The notes under the pieces were generated by a model, which had not been told where the DNA came from, made no database searches, and saw only the letters and a list, made by a program, of their open reading frames with translations. 64,000 nt of DNA from an uncultured Clostridia bacterium (GTDB taxonomy: Bacteria > Bacillota > Clostridia > Oscillospirales > Ruminococcaceae). The first letter of the stretch is position 1. Every line of letters begins with the position of its first letter. The translations under genes were made by a program, and so were the position numbers. This document shows, in pieces, positions 54,937 through 63,685 of the stretch. The stretch is from positions 1 to 64,000 of the forward strand of contig CAMVNQ010000009.1 in NCBI GenBank assembly GCA_947168885.1. The letters are read 5' to 3'.

Positions 54937-57900
54937 TTATTCCGGATCAACTATCCTGATATTCGTGATCGCGACCTGATCTCCGGTAAGTGCCGCATAT
55001 ATCGTCCCGTTGATGTTTTCGGGCATAATCGCGGTCATTTTTACCATGATACCCGCGTTCTCGGTACTTACGGTTATCTTCCTGCCATCGACTGCAAATG
55101 CAACGGTACAGTCAAAGCCGGTCATATTATATCTCTTCCATGCATCCCAGCCCTCGAAACCGTCGTTCTTGCTGACACCCGGCGTCGTATCACATTCCGG
55201 GTCACACTCCCAGCACTCGCCGTCTATCCTCATGAGCGCAAGATCGCGGTAGCTTGCACCGCCGACTTTTCCGTCAACCGAACCGAACAGGTTTATAAAA
55301 GCACAGTGCCATACAAGCCTTGCGGTCGGAAGGCTCATAGTATGGAACACGATCTTCATACCGTTCTTCACGGGTATTCCCTCTGAGGAATCGGAGCGGT
55401 ATCCGTCGATCTGAACATTCGGGATAACACCTGCGGGAACATTGATGTAGCTTACTTCCTCGGCTATTCTCCTGATGTAGTCCGGAGCCATTTCCTCTTC
55501 GGACTTGGTAGTCCTTACATCGCTGTATCGGCAATGAACGCCGGTCAGACCGATATATGCGTATCTTGCACTGTCGGGAAGCGCTATCGTGACTTCGGAG
55601 ATCTGCTTTTTACCGATTATCCTGATGAAAACGTGATCTTTGATCTTTACGGCATCTATCTTGTATTCACCGTCTTTCAGCACCTGAGACGAGCCGTTCT
55701 TTATCACGTTCAGTTCTGTCTTTCTTGCGCCTCCGATAACGGTGTGTCCGTCGAACCAGACCTCGGCATACTCAAAGTACATCAGGTCTTTCATATTTCT
55801 TTCGTCGTTATGCTCGCGGCCGTCAAGCGAGTCGAACAGTATCATCGAAGGTGCGGCGATATTTCCGCTCACATCGGGAGCGACCATTACATTCACTGTT
55901 GTCATACACGGCGTGAGGAGTATGCCTTCAGATACGAAGCTTCTTCTTTCGCCTACGACGAATTCGTTCTTGCCGGAGTTCTCCTTGACATCTTCCCTTT
56001 CCTTCATCTCGTACTCGGTATCTACGTCAATGAGATGTACCATAAGTCTCGCGAAATCCGGATCGAACTGAGAGCCGGCACCCTTCACAAACTCTTCGCG
56101 AACCTTCTGCTGTGGTATCGGGTCACGGTAGCTTCGCTTTGAGGTCATTGCGTCGTAAGCATCGGCGACCGCGACTATCCTTGCTATCTCAGGAATATCA
56201 GTGCCCTTGAGACCGTTCGGATAACCCCTGCCGTCGTAACGTTCGTGGTGGCTCATCGCACCTATACTAAGATACGGATACTCGCTTATGCTCTGGAGAA
56301 TCTGTCCGCCCATTGAGGGGTGCTGCTTTATCGTCTTGTATTCCTCATCGGTAAGCTTACCGTCCTTGTTGATGATACTTCCGGGTATGCCTATCTTTCC
56401 GACATCGTGGAGAAGCGCAGCATAGTAGATCTCGTTGCATTCTTCCTCACTCTTATTGAGCATCTCCGCTATCTTTCTTGAATATACCGCTACTCGCGAA
56501 GAATGACCGTGGGTGTACTTATCTTTCGCATCTATCGCGTTTACAAGAGCGGTAGCTGTCTGCTCGAAGAGGCGCTGCATCTGATCAGCTTCCGCTTCTT
56601 TCTTGCGCAGCAGCATATCCTGTCTGCGCTTTAAGAGATTGATAAGAATAATGGCTACAACGAACGCGGAAGCAACGAGGAACATAGTGAACCACCACTG
56701 CTCATACAACGCTGGTTGTTTCTCTATCGTGAATGTCACAGTCTGTCTTGCGGTATGTGTCGAGCTGTCGATGAGCGACAGACGGTACTCATACGTTCCG
56801 CCGCTGAGGTTCGTATATCTAATAGGCTGCATTCCCGACTTGTTCACAACGTTCGGCTGATTGTCCGCACCCTTAAGGAAATACTGTATCTGCGGGTCAT
56901 GCATCATATATGTGAGCGCGTAGCCATAAATCGTAATGTTCTCTGCTGTTGGCGGTATAGTGAACGCGCCGTTTTCATCGGGGTAATAACGATGCTTGTC
57001 GTCCTCTATAAAGGGAACAGCGAATTTTATGTCATGGGATTCGACGAAAAAGTTGTCGATATTTACACGGCTCACACCGCTTCTTCCGGCGATATAAAGG
57101 TCACCGTTTTCGTTCAGGTAGCTGAACGAATTTGCAGTAGGCACACAGGCAAGACCGTCTGATGTGTTGAAAAACAGATAGTCGTAACTGCTTTTCGATA
57201 TCATGTCATCAGCGTTTACAACGTATAAACCGTTTGAAGCGAGCACCCACGCTTTGCCCTCGCTGTCGAAATAAATATCATAGTTGTTTGTGTACGGGAA
57301 GCCCTCGACCTGCTTTATCACACCGTCTTTCATGTACTCTATCGAGTTTGAGGTGATTATCCAGAGCACTCCGCGCTTCTCGTCATTCTTTATGCGCATG
57401 ACGATATCGCTCGTAAGACCGTCCGCACGCGAAAGATGGGTAATGTTGTTCCCGTCTGCCACATATATGCCGTCACCGTCAGAACCGAGATAATATTTTC
57501 CGTCGGCCGTTGCTTCCGCCGTGAGGATAACGGTATTGCTCAATCCTTTGTCCGCATCTATGACACGCTCGATCTTACCGTTCCTTATGACGGCAGCACC
57601 GCCGTTTGTCGCGGCGAGGATCGCACCGTCGGGAGTCTCAACGGTACAGCGCACCATATTGCTCGGAAGACCGTCCGCCTCGGTGAAGCTGATGATCTCG
57701 TTTTCGTCGGTATAGCACACAAGTCCGAGATCGTTTGAAAATGTTGAGATCCACAAATTGTTACCGGAATCGTTGAGCAGACATCTTATCCGTGCATCTC
57801 CGATATATTCGGTGATATAGCCTGTCTTTGATGTGTAGAATCTGTCTGCAAGCTGAAGCCCCGTATCTGTACCGATATATATCTTTTCGTCATGCATACA

Positions 57901-59058
57901 GGTTGTATTGACGACTCTCGGTTCAAATCCCGCACGGTTTGAAAGATCAAAGAACTTGTTCGCAGCGATCTTCATAACGCCCTGTCTTCTCGACGTGAAC
58001 CAAAGGTTTCCCTCGAAGTCCTCACACATATCCTCTATGCCGGCATTGAGCGGCATATTCCCGAGCTGCCAGTACATACCCGTCCAGTCAGCGTAAAAAA
58101 TGCGAGTCGTCATGAGCACCCATATCCTGCCTGCCGAATAGTAAAGGCAGTTGATTGGGTCCGACGCAAGGATACGCTCCGTGATCTTGTTATAGCCTGC
58201 CTGACGCTCCTCGGCAGGGATAGGCCGGTCATAGTACATCTCTGTTTTCTTGAGATCGGTGAAAGCCTCGGAAAAGCTTCCGTAGCTTAACAGTCCTGTG
58301 TTAGAGCCGAGCCATACCTTATCGGCATAATCCGGGCTCGGAAGTATCGCATTTATCTCACCGGCACCTATGTCGGCACCGTTGAAGAAGTCGGTCATGC
58401 GCAGATCCCTAATACGGAACACCGCGCCGCCGCTTGTATTACCGATGACAGCACCGTCCTTGGCAGTCTTTATTTCGGTGATATATGTATTCTTTATCTG
58501 TGAATCGTTTATTACACCAATGTTATAATCGCGGTCGAAATAGCAGAGTCCCTGCTTCGTTCCGACAAGAATGTTGCCGTTCCCGTCCTCGGTAACGGCG
58601 TTGACCGATGTAGAAAGGAGTCCGTCCTCGGTCGAAAAGTGTCGGCTCTCGCCGTTATGAAGGCATACAAGCCCGTTATCGTTCGTTCCTATCCATAAGC
58701 GTCCGGTGCTGTCCTCAAATACAGCGTTGACGCTCGTTATTCCTCCCGAGGAATCCTGTCGTTCAAAAGTAGTGCCGTCATAGCGTATAAGACCGCTGTA
58801 CCCGCCTATCCAGATAAATCCGTCGGAGGATGACGTTATAGTATTCGCTTCCGATGTAGGGAGACCGTTGTCCGCGTTGTAAAGCTTCGCGGCATATCCT
58901 ATGCCCTCCGTCTGACCGGTGACTGCCAGACCGCCGCCTTCCGAATTTACGGTGTTCTCGCCTTCTGCAGGCACGCAGATCGCGCCGAACCCGCAGACTG
59001 CGGATATTAACACTGCCGCAAAAGTTCTTATGATCTTCCCTGCTCTTGAACCGCTCAT
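54937..59058 (-). CDS. Beta-propeller sensor with HD-GYP and shared C-terminal domain
   Basis: 1373 residues. A signal sequence (RTFAAVLISAVCGFGAICV) is followed by an extracytoplasmic two-component-regulator propeller of many repeats (SSSDGFIWIGGYSGLIRYDG, DSTGRLWIGTNDNGL). A Y_Y_Y-like domain follows (PIRYTNLSGGTYEYRLS), then a single membrane helix at about 787-808 and a coiled linker. The HD-GYP domain has LLHDVGKIG (His884) and HHERYDGRGYPNG. The last ~350 residues match the C-terminal domain of the protein at 50541-52928. Propeller sensors of this layout usually bind polysaccharide breakdown products in kinases; here the output is cyclic-di-GMP hydrolysis. The start is the ATG after AAGGAGAT; an earlier in-frame ATG would sit at the transcription start. 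Confidence 0.88.
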   Translation of the reverse strand: MSGSRAGKIIRTFAAVLISAVCGFGAICVPAEGENTVNSEGGGLAVTGQTEGIGYAAKLYNADNGLPTSEANTITSSSDGFIWIGGYSGLIRYDGTTFERQDSSGGITSVNAVFEDSTGRLWIGTNDNGLVCLHNGESRHFSTEDGLLSTSVNAVTEDGNGNILVGTKQGLCYFDRDYNIGVINDSQIKNTYITEIKTAKDGAVIGNTSGGAVFRIRDLRMTDFFNGADIGAGEINAILPSPDYADKVWLGSNTGLLSYGSFSEAFTDLKKTEMYYDRPIPAEERQAGYNKITERILASDPINCLYYSAGRIWVLMTTRIFYADWTGMYWQLGNMPLNAGIEDMCEDFEGNLWFTSRRQGVMKIAANKFFDLSNRAGFEPRVVNTTCMHDEKIYIGTDTGLQLADRFYTSKTGYITEYIGDARIRCLLNDSGNNLWISTFSNDLGLVCYTDENEIISFTEADGLPSNMVRCTVETPDGAILAATNGGAAVIRNGKIERVIDADKGLSNTVILTAEATADGKYYLGSDGDGIYVADGNNITHLSRADGLTSDIVMRIKNDEKRGVLWIITSNSIEYMKDGVIKQVEGFPYTNNYDIYFDSEGKAWVLASNGLYVVNADDMISKSSYDYLFFNTSDGLACVPTANSFSYLNENGDLYIAGRSGVSRVNIDNFFVESHDIKFAVPFIEDDKHRYYPDENGAFTIPPTAENITIYGYALTYMMHDPQIQYFLKGADNQPNVVNKSGMQPIRYTNLSGGTYEYRLSLIDSSTHTARQTVTFTIEKQPALYEQWWFTMFLVASAFVVAIILINLLKRRQDMLLRKKEAEADQMQRLFEQTATALVNAIDAKDKYTHGHSSRVAVYSRKIAEMLNKSEEECNEIYYAALLHDVGKIGIPGSIINKDGKLTDEEYKTIKQHPSMGGQILQSISEYPYLSIGAMSHHERYDGRGYPNGLKGTDIPEIARIVAVADAYDAMTSKRSYRDPIPQQKVREEFVKGAGSQFDPDFARLMVHLIDVDTEYEMKEREDVKENSGKNEFVVGERRSFVSEGILLTPCMTTVNVMVAPDVSGNIAAPSMILFDSLDGREHNDERNMKDLMYFEYAEVWFDGHTVIGGARKTELNVIKNGSSQVLKDGEYKIDAVKIKDHVFIRIIGKKQISEVTIALPDSARYAYIGLTGVHCRYSDVRTTKSEEEMAPDYIRRIAEEVSYINVPAGVIPNVQIDGYRSDSSEGIPVKNGMKIVFHTMSLPTARLVWHCAFINLFGSVDGKVGGASYRDLALMRIDGECWECDPECDTTPGVSKNDGFEGWDAWKRYNMTGFDCTVAFAVDGRKITVSTENAGIMVKMTAIMPENINGTIYAALTGDQVAITNIRIVDPE

Positions 59059-59185
59059 AGAGAGTATATCTCCTTCCGTTGCTGTCTTTCGGTCAAAAAG
59101 TTCTGAGCTGATTACAGATAAAGCTTTTTCGCCGCGTTCCGTTTTCGGCGCGGACGCGTACATACTTAGCAAACGCATATAATTA

Positions 59186-59214
59186 ATTATATATCAAGTG
59201 GTATAAGTTGTCAA
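59186..59214 (-). promoter_or_regulatory. Promoter of the propeller/HD-GYP gene
   Basis: Minus-strand TTGACA (59209-59214), 17-bp spacer, TATAAT (59186-59191). The implied transcript starts near 59179, giving a 120-base leader to the chosen ATG. Confidence 0.8.
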
Positions 59215-59327
59215 GTTTATTGGGCAAAAGTGAGCAAAAAAACACAAAAAATCTGATATGTTAACAACAGAAAAAAAGCAGGAACCGGCAAATCGGCTTT
59301 ACAAACGCCGACATCTGTGCTATAATT

Positions 59328-59413
59328 TATGTATCCCCGACAACTGCCTTCGGGTATTTGTTGCCTTAAAGTCAGTAAAACAGACTTTAAGCGTGTTTTA
59401 CAGCGGACACATT
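59328..59413. repeat. Family 2 hairpin element, copy C (86 bp)
   Basis: Ends TTATGTATCC (59328-59337) and GGACACATT (59405-59413) enclose two hairpins, one around CAACTGCC and one CTTAAAGTC / GACTTTAAG. TATAATT precedes and CCTTGATGTAC follows, as at the other copies. A TTTACA-17-TATAAT promoter (59298-59326) reads into it. The rest of 59179-59576 has nothing else recognisable except the leader of the next gene. Confidence 0.7.
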
Positions 59414-59576
59414 CCTTGATGTACAGACACTAATCATGCTAAACAGAAACCAATAAAAAATACGCAGCAGCAAAAGCCGTGCGGGAACGCCAAGGCGTGA
59501 CAGCTGCGCTTTGTTCACAAAAGCAGCGCACAGGAACGTTCTTGCGCGCTTATAACAGGAAAGCGACGGTGGAGAT

Positions 59577-60128
59577 ATGGAAAAGAAAGACTTTGTGAAG
59601 CTGTTTGAGCTTATGCACCCCGGCTTTTTTGACAAGCCGTATATCCGTGAGCTTCCCGACAGCGAGACGTTTGACGAGATGATACTCCCGCTTGCGGTAT
59701 TCGACGGGCACATCTATGAAAAAACGCTTGACAGCAGTATAACATTCGGCTTTTTTTCCGGAGAAACCGACGAGCTGAAAAAAGCGGTCGCACAGGTAGA
59801 TGAGGGTTGGGTGCCTTTATTCGGCAGCTGTGACAGAGTATATTGCGGCTTTATCGGCGGAAGCATCGCAAGTTTCTGCCTCATCGATGATATGGGCGAA
59901 CACAGCATAGACGGCAGCCGGATCAAAGTCGGCGGTCCGGGCTGCGTCGGAACGCTCCCCGAATACCGGAACAGGGGCATAGCTCTTACTATGGTGAAAA
60001 AAGCGACTGCCATTCTGCGGGACGAGGGATTTGATCTGAGCTGGATACACTACACGGGTGTTGCGCCGTGGTACGGAAAGCTCGGCTACAAGGTCGTGCT
60101 GCAATGGAACAAAAACGGGATAATATAA
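59577..60128 (+). CDS. GNAT-family N-acetyltransferase
   Basis: 183 residues. The N-terminal 60 residues are not typical of the smallest GNATs. The acetyl-CoA loop GTLPEYRNRGIALTMVKKA and the final VAPWYGKLGYKVVLQW are diagnostic. The ribosome site GGTGGAG precedes the ATG closely. It ends at a terminator shared with the convergent cstA gene. The substrate is unknown. Confidence 0.88.
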   Translation: MEKKDFVKLFELMHPGFFDKPYIRELPDSETFDEMILPLAVFDGHIYEKTLDSSITFGFFSGETDELKKAVAQVDEGWVPLFGSCDRVYCGFIGGSIASFCLIDDMGEHSIDGSRIKVGGPGCVGTLPEYRNRGIALTMVKKATAILRDEGFDLSWIHYTGVAPWYGKLGYKVVLQWNKNGII

Positions 60129-60138
60129 GGTGACCCCA

Positions 60139-60172
60139 AAAACGGACGCACTCAGCAGTGCGCCCGTTTTTT
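60139..60172. terminator. Bidirectional terminator
   Basis: AAAACGGACGCACT / AGTGCGCCCGTTTT stem (one mismatch) between convergent genes, with T-run TTTTTT on the plus side. Confidence 0.85.
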
Positions 60173-60173
60173 A

Positions 60174-61712
60174 TTATTTTACAGCCGTCGTCACCGGCTT
60201 TGTCTTTATTCCCCTGTACAGTACGCCTGCGAAGATCACAGCCGTGAACACTCCTGCGATGATATAGGACAGCGTTATATCGACAGAGAAACCTACCGGC
60301 GCACTCAGCAGATAGCTCGAAGTCACGAAAGAATAGAACAGGAACGGTATTGCCGGCATCCATACGAATTTCGACTTGCCGTGTCGGATGAGATATATCA
60401 TTATGGAAGATGTCGCAAATATCGAAAGCGTCTGATTTGCCCAGCCGAAATATTTCCAGATCACGTTGAATCCGTTCGGGTCGTTCTTTGCCCAGATAAG
60501 TATGCCGGCAGTCAGCGCGAACAGCGGTATCGCAAGAAGTATTCGCTGAACGGAGTTCTCCTGCTTTATATGCAATGTCTCGGCTATCATGAGACGAAGG
60601 GAACGCAGTGCCGTATCGCCGGTAGTTATCGGAAGTATTATAACACCTATGATAGCGATAACCCCGCCGATATCACCGAGCATACTTCTGCAGACGACCC
60701 CTACCACGCTTGTGGGCGAGATCTGCTGCAAAACGCCGTTCACGCTCTGAAAATATCCCCAGCCGGCATCGGTGAGCTGCATAGTTATGCCCGCATTCTC
60801 CGCACCGAGCCCGATGACCGCCATAGCTCCGGCAGCCCAGACCATGGCTATGAATCCCTCGCAGATCATCATATTGTAGAATGTCATTCTGCCGTGTTTT
60901 TCGCTCTCGATCGTCCTCGAAACAAGAGCTGTCTGTGTGCTGTGAAATCCGGAAAGAATACCGCAGGCGACAGTTACGAAGAACGACGGTATGAAGTGCT
61001 CGCTTCTGAAATAAGCGCCGAAATCAAAACCGCCCAGCGTCCAGTCGCCGAAGATCTCGGCAAGGTTACTGCCGTTCAAGAACAGCATCACGAAAATACC
61101 GACAGCCGAAAGGACCAGTATGCCGCCGAGTAAAGGATACACCTTTCCGATGATCTTATCTATCGGGAGCACCGTTGCTATCAGGTAATAAACGAAGATG
61201 ACACCGTATATTATCCATGTCGAAGCCTCGCCGGCTGTCCCGCCGAAGCCGAAAAGCTGTGTCGCCGCTATGTCGCCCGGAGTATAGACAAAAACAACCC
61301 CGCAAAGAAGTGTCGTTATGCTGACAAAAGCGGTGAAAAAGCCGAAAATTCCTTTCGGAAGGTGTCGTTTTATCATTTCCGGCATCTGTATGCCGCCCTC
61401 GCGGGTGCAGATCATGCCATTGAAATAATCGTGCATTGCTCCGCCGATAACACAGCCTATTGGTATAGTTATGAACGCTATCGGTCCGAAGAGTATGCCC
61501 TGTATCGGTCCGAGTATAGGCCCCGTGCCCGCTATGTTGAGCAGATTCACAAGGCTGTTTCTCCACTTTTTCATCGGGACGTAATCTACGCCGTCCTCTT
61601 TTTCATAAGCCGGAGTTTTTCTGTCGTCGGGGCGGAATACCTTTTCGCAAAGCCCGCCATACAGGAATCCGCCGCCTAATAATATCACAATTCCGATTAT
61701 AAATGTAACCAT
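60174..61712 (-). CDS. cstA: Carbon starvation protein CstA, peptide/pyruvate transporter family
   Basis: 512 residues with about 14 membrane helices. The N-terminal family motif is clear: KKWRNSLVNLLNIAGTGPIL, GPIQGILFGP and GGAMHDYFNGMICTREGG. Later VACGILSGFHSTQTALVSRT and ITTGDTALRSLRLMI are also conserved. The protein is of the shorter CstA class common in Firmicutes. Members import pyruvate or peptides when preferred carbon is short. It is monocistronic from a consensus promoter. Confidence 0.93.
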   Translation of the reverse strand: MVTFIIGIVILLGGGFLYGGLCEKVFRPDDRKTPAYEKEDGVDYVPMKKWRNSLVNLLNIAGTGPILGPIQGILFGPIAFITIPIGCVIGGAMHDYFNGMICTREGGIQMPEMIKRHLPKGIFGFFTAFVSITTLLCGVVFVYTPGDIAATQLFGFGGTAGEASTWIIYGVIFVYYLIATVLPIDKIIGKVYPLLGGILVLSAVGIFVMLFLNGSNLAEIFGDWTLGGFDFGAYFRSEHFIPSFFVTVACGILSGFHSTQTALVSRTIESEKHGRMTFYNMMICEGFIAMVWAAGAMAVIGLGAENAGITMQLTDAGWGYFQSVNGVLQQISPTSVVGVVCRSMLGDIGGVIAIIGVIILPITTGDTALRSLRLMIAETLHIKQENSVQRILLAIPLFALTAGILIWAKNDPNGFNVIWKYFGWANQTLSIFATSSIMIYLIRHGKSKFVWMPAIPFLFYSFVTSSYLLSAPVGFSVDITLSYIIAGVFTAVIFAGVLYRGIKTKPVTTAVK

Positions 61713-61736
61713 AAGTCTTCCTTCTTTCTATAAAGT

Positions 61737-61765
61737 ATTATACACACTTTTGTATCATCTGTCAA
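61737..61765 (-). promoter_or_regulatory. Promoter of cstA
   Basis: Minus-strand TTGACA (61760-61765), 17-bp spacer, TATAAT (61737-61742). The interval 61766-61958 toward the next promoter has no recognisable gene. Confidence 0.85.
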
Positions 61766-61958
61766 CGATTTAACTTTATAAAAAACACGGTTACAAAATG
61801 GTATCCTTCAGAGACTTATGTGGCTATAATCATAATCTTTCCGAATAAAAACAAGCAATATGTAACTTTTTATATCTTTTATGCACATTTATAATGCGTA
61901 AGGCAGCAACTCAGTTATATATTTTGCGAGAAGTTTTATACATACCGTGATATTTTTA

Positions 61959-61987
61959 TTGACAAATCTTCTATCCCGTATTATAAT
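61959..61987 (+). promoter_or_regulatory. Promoter of the degenerate GGDEF gene
   Basis: TTGACA (61959-61964), 17-bp spacer, TATAAT (61982-61987). Confidence 0.85.
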
Positions 61988-62068
61988 ATACCAAGAACAT
62001 CGGTAAACCCAAAATACCGAGTGTATGAACAACAAACAGTCTGTATATCAGACAAGAAGGAGCAACAT

Positions 62069-63619
62069 ATGATAGAACAACTTATCCAGGCAGTAATAAT
62101 GCTGTTTGCACTTGTCGCCGGCACAGCGACGGTGCTGTCAAGATCCACCGGTACCAAAATGTGGGCGGCTGTGGCTTTTTCAGGCTCGTTCGTTTACGCG
62201 GCGACGTCATATATCCTGCCTTACTGCGGTGAGACCGCGTATATCCTCGTGTGTGCATTGTCCCTTATAGCTCTTGCGGTAACAGGAATGTCCTATATGT
62301 TCGCGATAACCGAAGTGAGCGGCGTTCTTGTACCCAAGCCGCTTAAGTTCGGCTTAGGAGCTATAACTGCATTCTACGTTATCCTGATGGCTACAATGAA
62401 CATACACGGACTTTGCATAACAAAGGTGTCTGTCGGTACTCCCGACGGAAGCATACCTTCATCGTGTACATACGGGATAGTATTCTACACAGCAAACATT
62501 GCCGTTATCGCAGCAATGGTGATAATAGCAATCTTCGCATTCATCGCTATGTCGAGAAAACTCGTCAAAGTATCATCCTCTATGCGCTTCCTTGTAATAT
62601 TCTCGATAATCCTGCTCGCACTCGCGGCTGTAAGCGAGCTTGCAACCAAGACCGGCATACTCACGCTTATCGCTGTTCTTATAGCCGATCTTCTGCTTCT
62701 CCTTATGGTCAGAAAGCTCGACCGCGCGGATATACTTGAATTCGGTAAGAGCTGCAGCGTTGACAGCACCAACGACGGTGTTATTATCCTCGACAAGAAT
62801 AAAAACTATCTCTTCGCGAACAGAACCGCAAAGAGCGTTTTCATGGAACTCTCCGAGTCTGACCCCGAGAAGCTCAGCAGCTTCGTTTCCACAGTTACCG
62901 ATTCCGATTCAATAAAACGCGGAGAACGTGTTTTCGCTCTCAAAAAGACAAACTACACAGACTACCGCGGAAACTGCGACTGCCTTATCGTTATGATACA
63001 TGATGTAACAGAGCAGGAGCTCCGCTCGAACAGACTGACCGAGGAAGCTGCGATAGACAGCATCACCGGTCTTTACAGCCGCACAAAGCTTATCGAAGTA
63101 CTTGCAGAGACCTGTGCGGAACAGAGCGGTACACTGCTCACAGTAAGCTTCGACGGCTTCAAGGGACTCAACAACCTTTACGGTCACGAACAGGCCAACA
63201 AGATACTCGGCACATTCGGTACACTTCTCAGAAACAACACCAATACCGACGATGTCAGAGGCAGACTCGGCGGAGAGGTATTCGCGGTATTTCTCAAGAA
63301 CTGCACCAGCCAGAGCGTTATCGCAAACTTCACGATGCGCCTTGAAGAGCAGATGACCGAGGCTCTCACCAAGCAGCTCGGCGAAAAGTCAAGCGTTTCT
63401 GTCGGCATCTCCGTCGGCGGCGTTACCGTTCCCGACAACGGCAAGGATTATGAGCATCTCGCAGAGCTTGCGGAAAAGGAGCTTGAAAAGATACAGCAGA
63501 GCGGCGGACACGGCTACTCGATATGCACAAAAGACGAGAGCGCAGCAGAAAAGCCATCTGATTTCGAGTTCATTGAGCAGCTTCCGGATTTTGATGCCGA
63601 AGACAGCAGCGAAAAATAA
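62069..63619 (+). CDS. 7TM-PAS protein with degenerate GGDEF domain
   Basis: 516 residues. Residues 1-220 form about seven membrane helices of the histidine kinase N-terminal 7TM type. A PAS-like segment follows (DGVIILDKNKNYLFANRTAK). The C-terminal domain has the GGDEF fold with DSITGLYSRTKLIE and VSFDGFKGLNNLYGHEQANK, but the active-site loop reads LGGEVFAVF (GGEVF at 401-405). The metal-binding first-site aspartate and the substrate-site asparagine context are also altered. It is therefore probably a cyclic-di-GMP or GTP sensor, not a cyclase. The start follows AAGGAG; an upstream in-frame ATG lacks a site. Confidence 0.88.
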   Translation: MIEQLIQAVIMLFALVAGTATVLSRSTGTKMWAAVAFSGSFVYAATSYILPYCGETAYILVCALSLIALAVTGMSYMFAITEVSGVLVPKPLKFGLGAITAFYVILMATMNIHGLCITKVSVGTPDGSIPSSCTYGIVFYTANIAVIAAMVIIAIFAFIAMSRKLVKVSSSMRFLVIFSIILLALAAVSELATKTGILTLIAVLIADLLLLLMVRKLDRADILEFGKSCSVDSTNDGVIILDKNKNYLFANRTAKSVFMELSESDPEKLSSFVSTVTDSDSIKRGERVFALKKTNYTDYRGNCDCLIVMIHDVTEQELRSNRLTEEAAIDSITGLYSRTKLIEVLAETCAEQSGTLLTVSFDGFKGLNNLYGHEQANKILGTFGTLLRNNTNTDDVRGRLGGEVFAVFLKNCTSQSVIANFTMRLEEQMTEALTKQLGEKSSVSVGISVGGVTVPDNGKDYEHLAELAEKELEKIQQSGGHGYSICTKDESAAEKPSDFEFIEQLPDFDAEDSSEK

Positions 63620-63635
63620 ACGGTATAAATACAGC

Positions 63636-63670
63636 ACAGCCGCACCGGAAATTCCGGTGCGGCTGTTTTT
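63636..63670. terminator. Bidirectional terminator
   Basis: ACAGCCGCACCGGAA / TTCCGGTGCGGCTGT, perfect stem with TTTTT on the plus strand, between convergent genes. Confidence 0.92.
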
Positions 63671-63685
63671 CGTTATTCAGCAGGA

